A stretch of 7,464 bases of DNA. It comes from Syntrophomonadaceae bacterium. Its GTDB lineage: Bacteria > Bacillota > Syntrophomonadia > Syntrophomonadales > Syntrophomonadaceae. Under the pieces are notes generated by a model. That model saw only the letters and a program-made list of their open reading frames with translations, was not told the DNA's origin and did no database searches. Made by a program: the position numbers and the translations under genes. Positions 7,185 to 7,464 of this stretch are shown here, piece after piece. Location of the stretch: assembly GCA_028686565.1 (NCBI GenBank), contig JAQUBU010000103.1:1-7464 (forward strand), written 5' to 3'. How positions within the stretch are numbered: the first letter of the stretch is position 1; every line of letters begins with the position of its first letter.

Positions 7185-7314
7185 TTCTTAAGGCATTTAA
7201 TTTATATTATTTACTCAACTTTCTGACCAAAAGAACAGGCTGAAAAGCCCGAAAATGCAATAAAATAAACTGTTTAAAATTCCATATTGACGGACATCGC
7301 GAGCTATCTTATAT

Positions 7315-7464
7315 GTCATAGCTATGAAACTAGTGTGCTTGTCATTGCGAGCGCAGCGCCAACCTGTCATTGCGAGCGCAGCGCCAACCTGTCATTGCGA
7401 GCGCAGCGCCAACCTGTCATTGCGAGCGCAGCGCCAACCTGTCATTGCGAGCGCAGCGCCAACC
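7315..7464 (+). repeat. Right array: one 26-bp unit and five tandem 25-bp repeats
   Basis: A 26-bp type B unit (GTCATAGCTATGAAACTAG…) at 7315-7340 is followed by five head-to-tail type A units starting at 7341, 7366, 7391, 7416 and 7441. Each begins GTCATTGCGAGCGCAGCG and ends in CCAACCT. They are identical; the last lacks one base because the window ends, so the array may continue. A degraded unit may precede them at 7293-7314 (GACATCGCGAGC). Units directly abut with no spacers, so this is not a CRISPR array. The family is the same as at 943-1044 but in opposite orientation. The array follows the SLH gene by about 130 bases. Perfect identity points to recent expansion. Confidence 0.93.

Noticed and set aside
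7238..7249. GGCT-GAAA-AGCC hairpin as a terminator for the SLH gene
   Set aside because: The stem is only 4 bp and it is followed by CGAAAATGC rather than a T-run.
7315..7464. CRISPR-like periodic repeats
   Set aside because: The units are 25-26 bases and directly abut with no unique spacers, and no cas genes are present.

Overview
The window looks like a stretch of chromosome from a low-GC Gram-positive bacterium, most likely an anaerobic Clostridia-type Firmicute (Syntrophomonas/Peptococcaceae-like). That is an inference from three things: strong AGGAGG-type ribosome binding sites, an exported protein with three N-terminal SLH domains, and a flavoredoxin-type flavin reductase plus a DUF169 protein, families common in strict anaerobes. 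No phage gene, transposase, tRNA, rRNA or CRISPR array is visible.

Layout from left to right. Positions 1-260 are AT-rich with no intact gene; a frameshifted minus-strand coding remnant may run off the left edge. A flavin reductase family gene (261-776, +) follows. The gap 777-1108 holds a short array of 25/26-bp repeats (943-1044). Next comes a minus-strand operon read from about 4940 down to 1109: a cysteine-containing DUF169 protein, a duplicated-ATPase ABC-F protein, and the GTPase HflX. An extended -10 promoter (4947-4955) lies just ahead of it. A 312-bp divergent region separates this operon from a plus-strand gene (5208-7184) for a secreted S-layer-homology protein of 658 residues with an unrecognised C-terminal repeat region. 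The window ends inside a second array of the same repeat family (7315-7464), inverted relative to the first.

How the parts fit. ABC-F proteins and HflX both act on ribosomes: ABC-F factors bind the E site and relieve stalling or antibiotic block, and HflX splits stalled or stressed 70S ribosomes. Their tight coupling (the abcF stop codon overlaps the hflX ribosome binding site) suggests a ribosome-rescue or antibiotic-tolerance unit, with the DUF169 protein as an unexplained third member. The SLH protein is an independent cell-surface gene.

The most noteworthy items are the modular two-type repeat arrays in inverted orientation around the 6-kb block, and the roughly eleven copies of a short tyrosine-centred motif in the SLH protein. 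Nothing here proves a new defence or mobile system.
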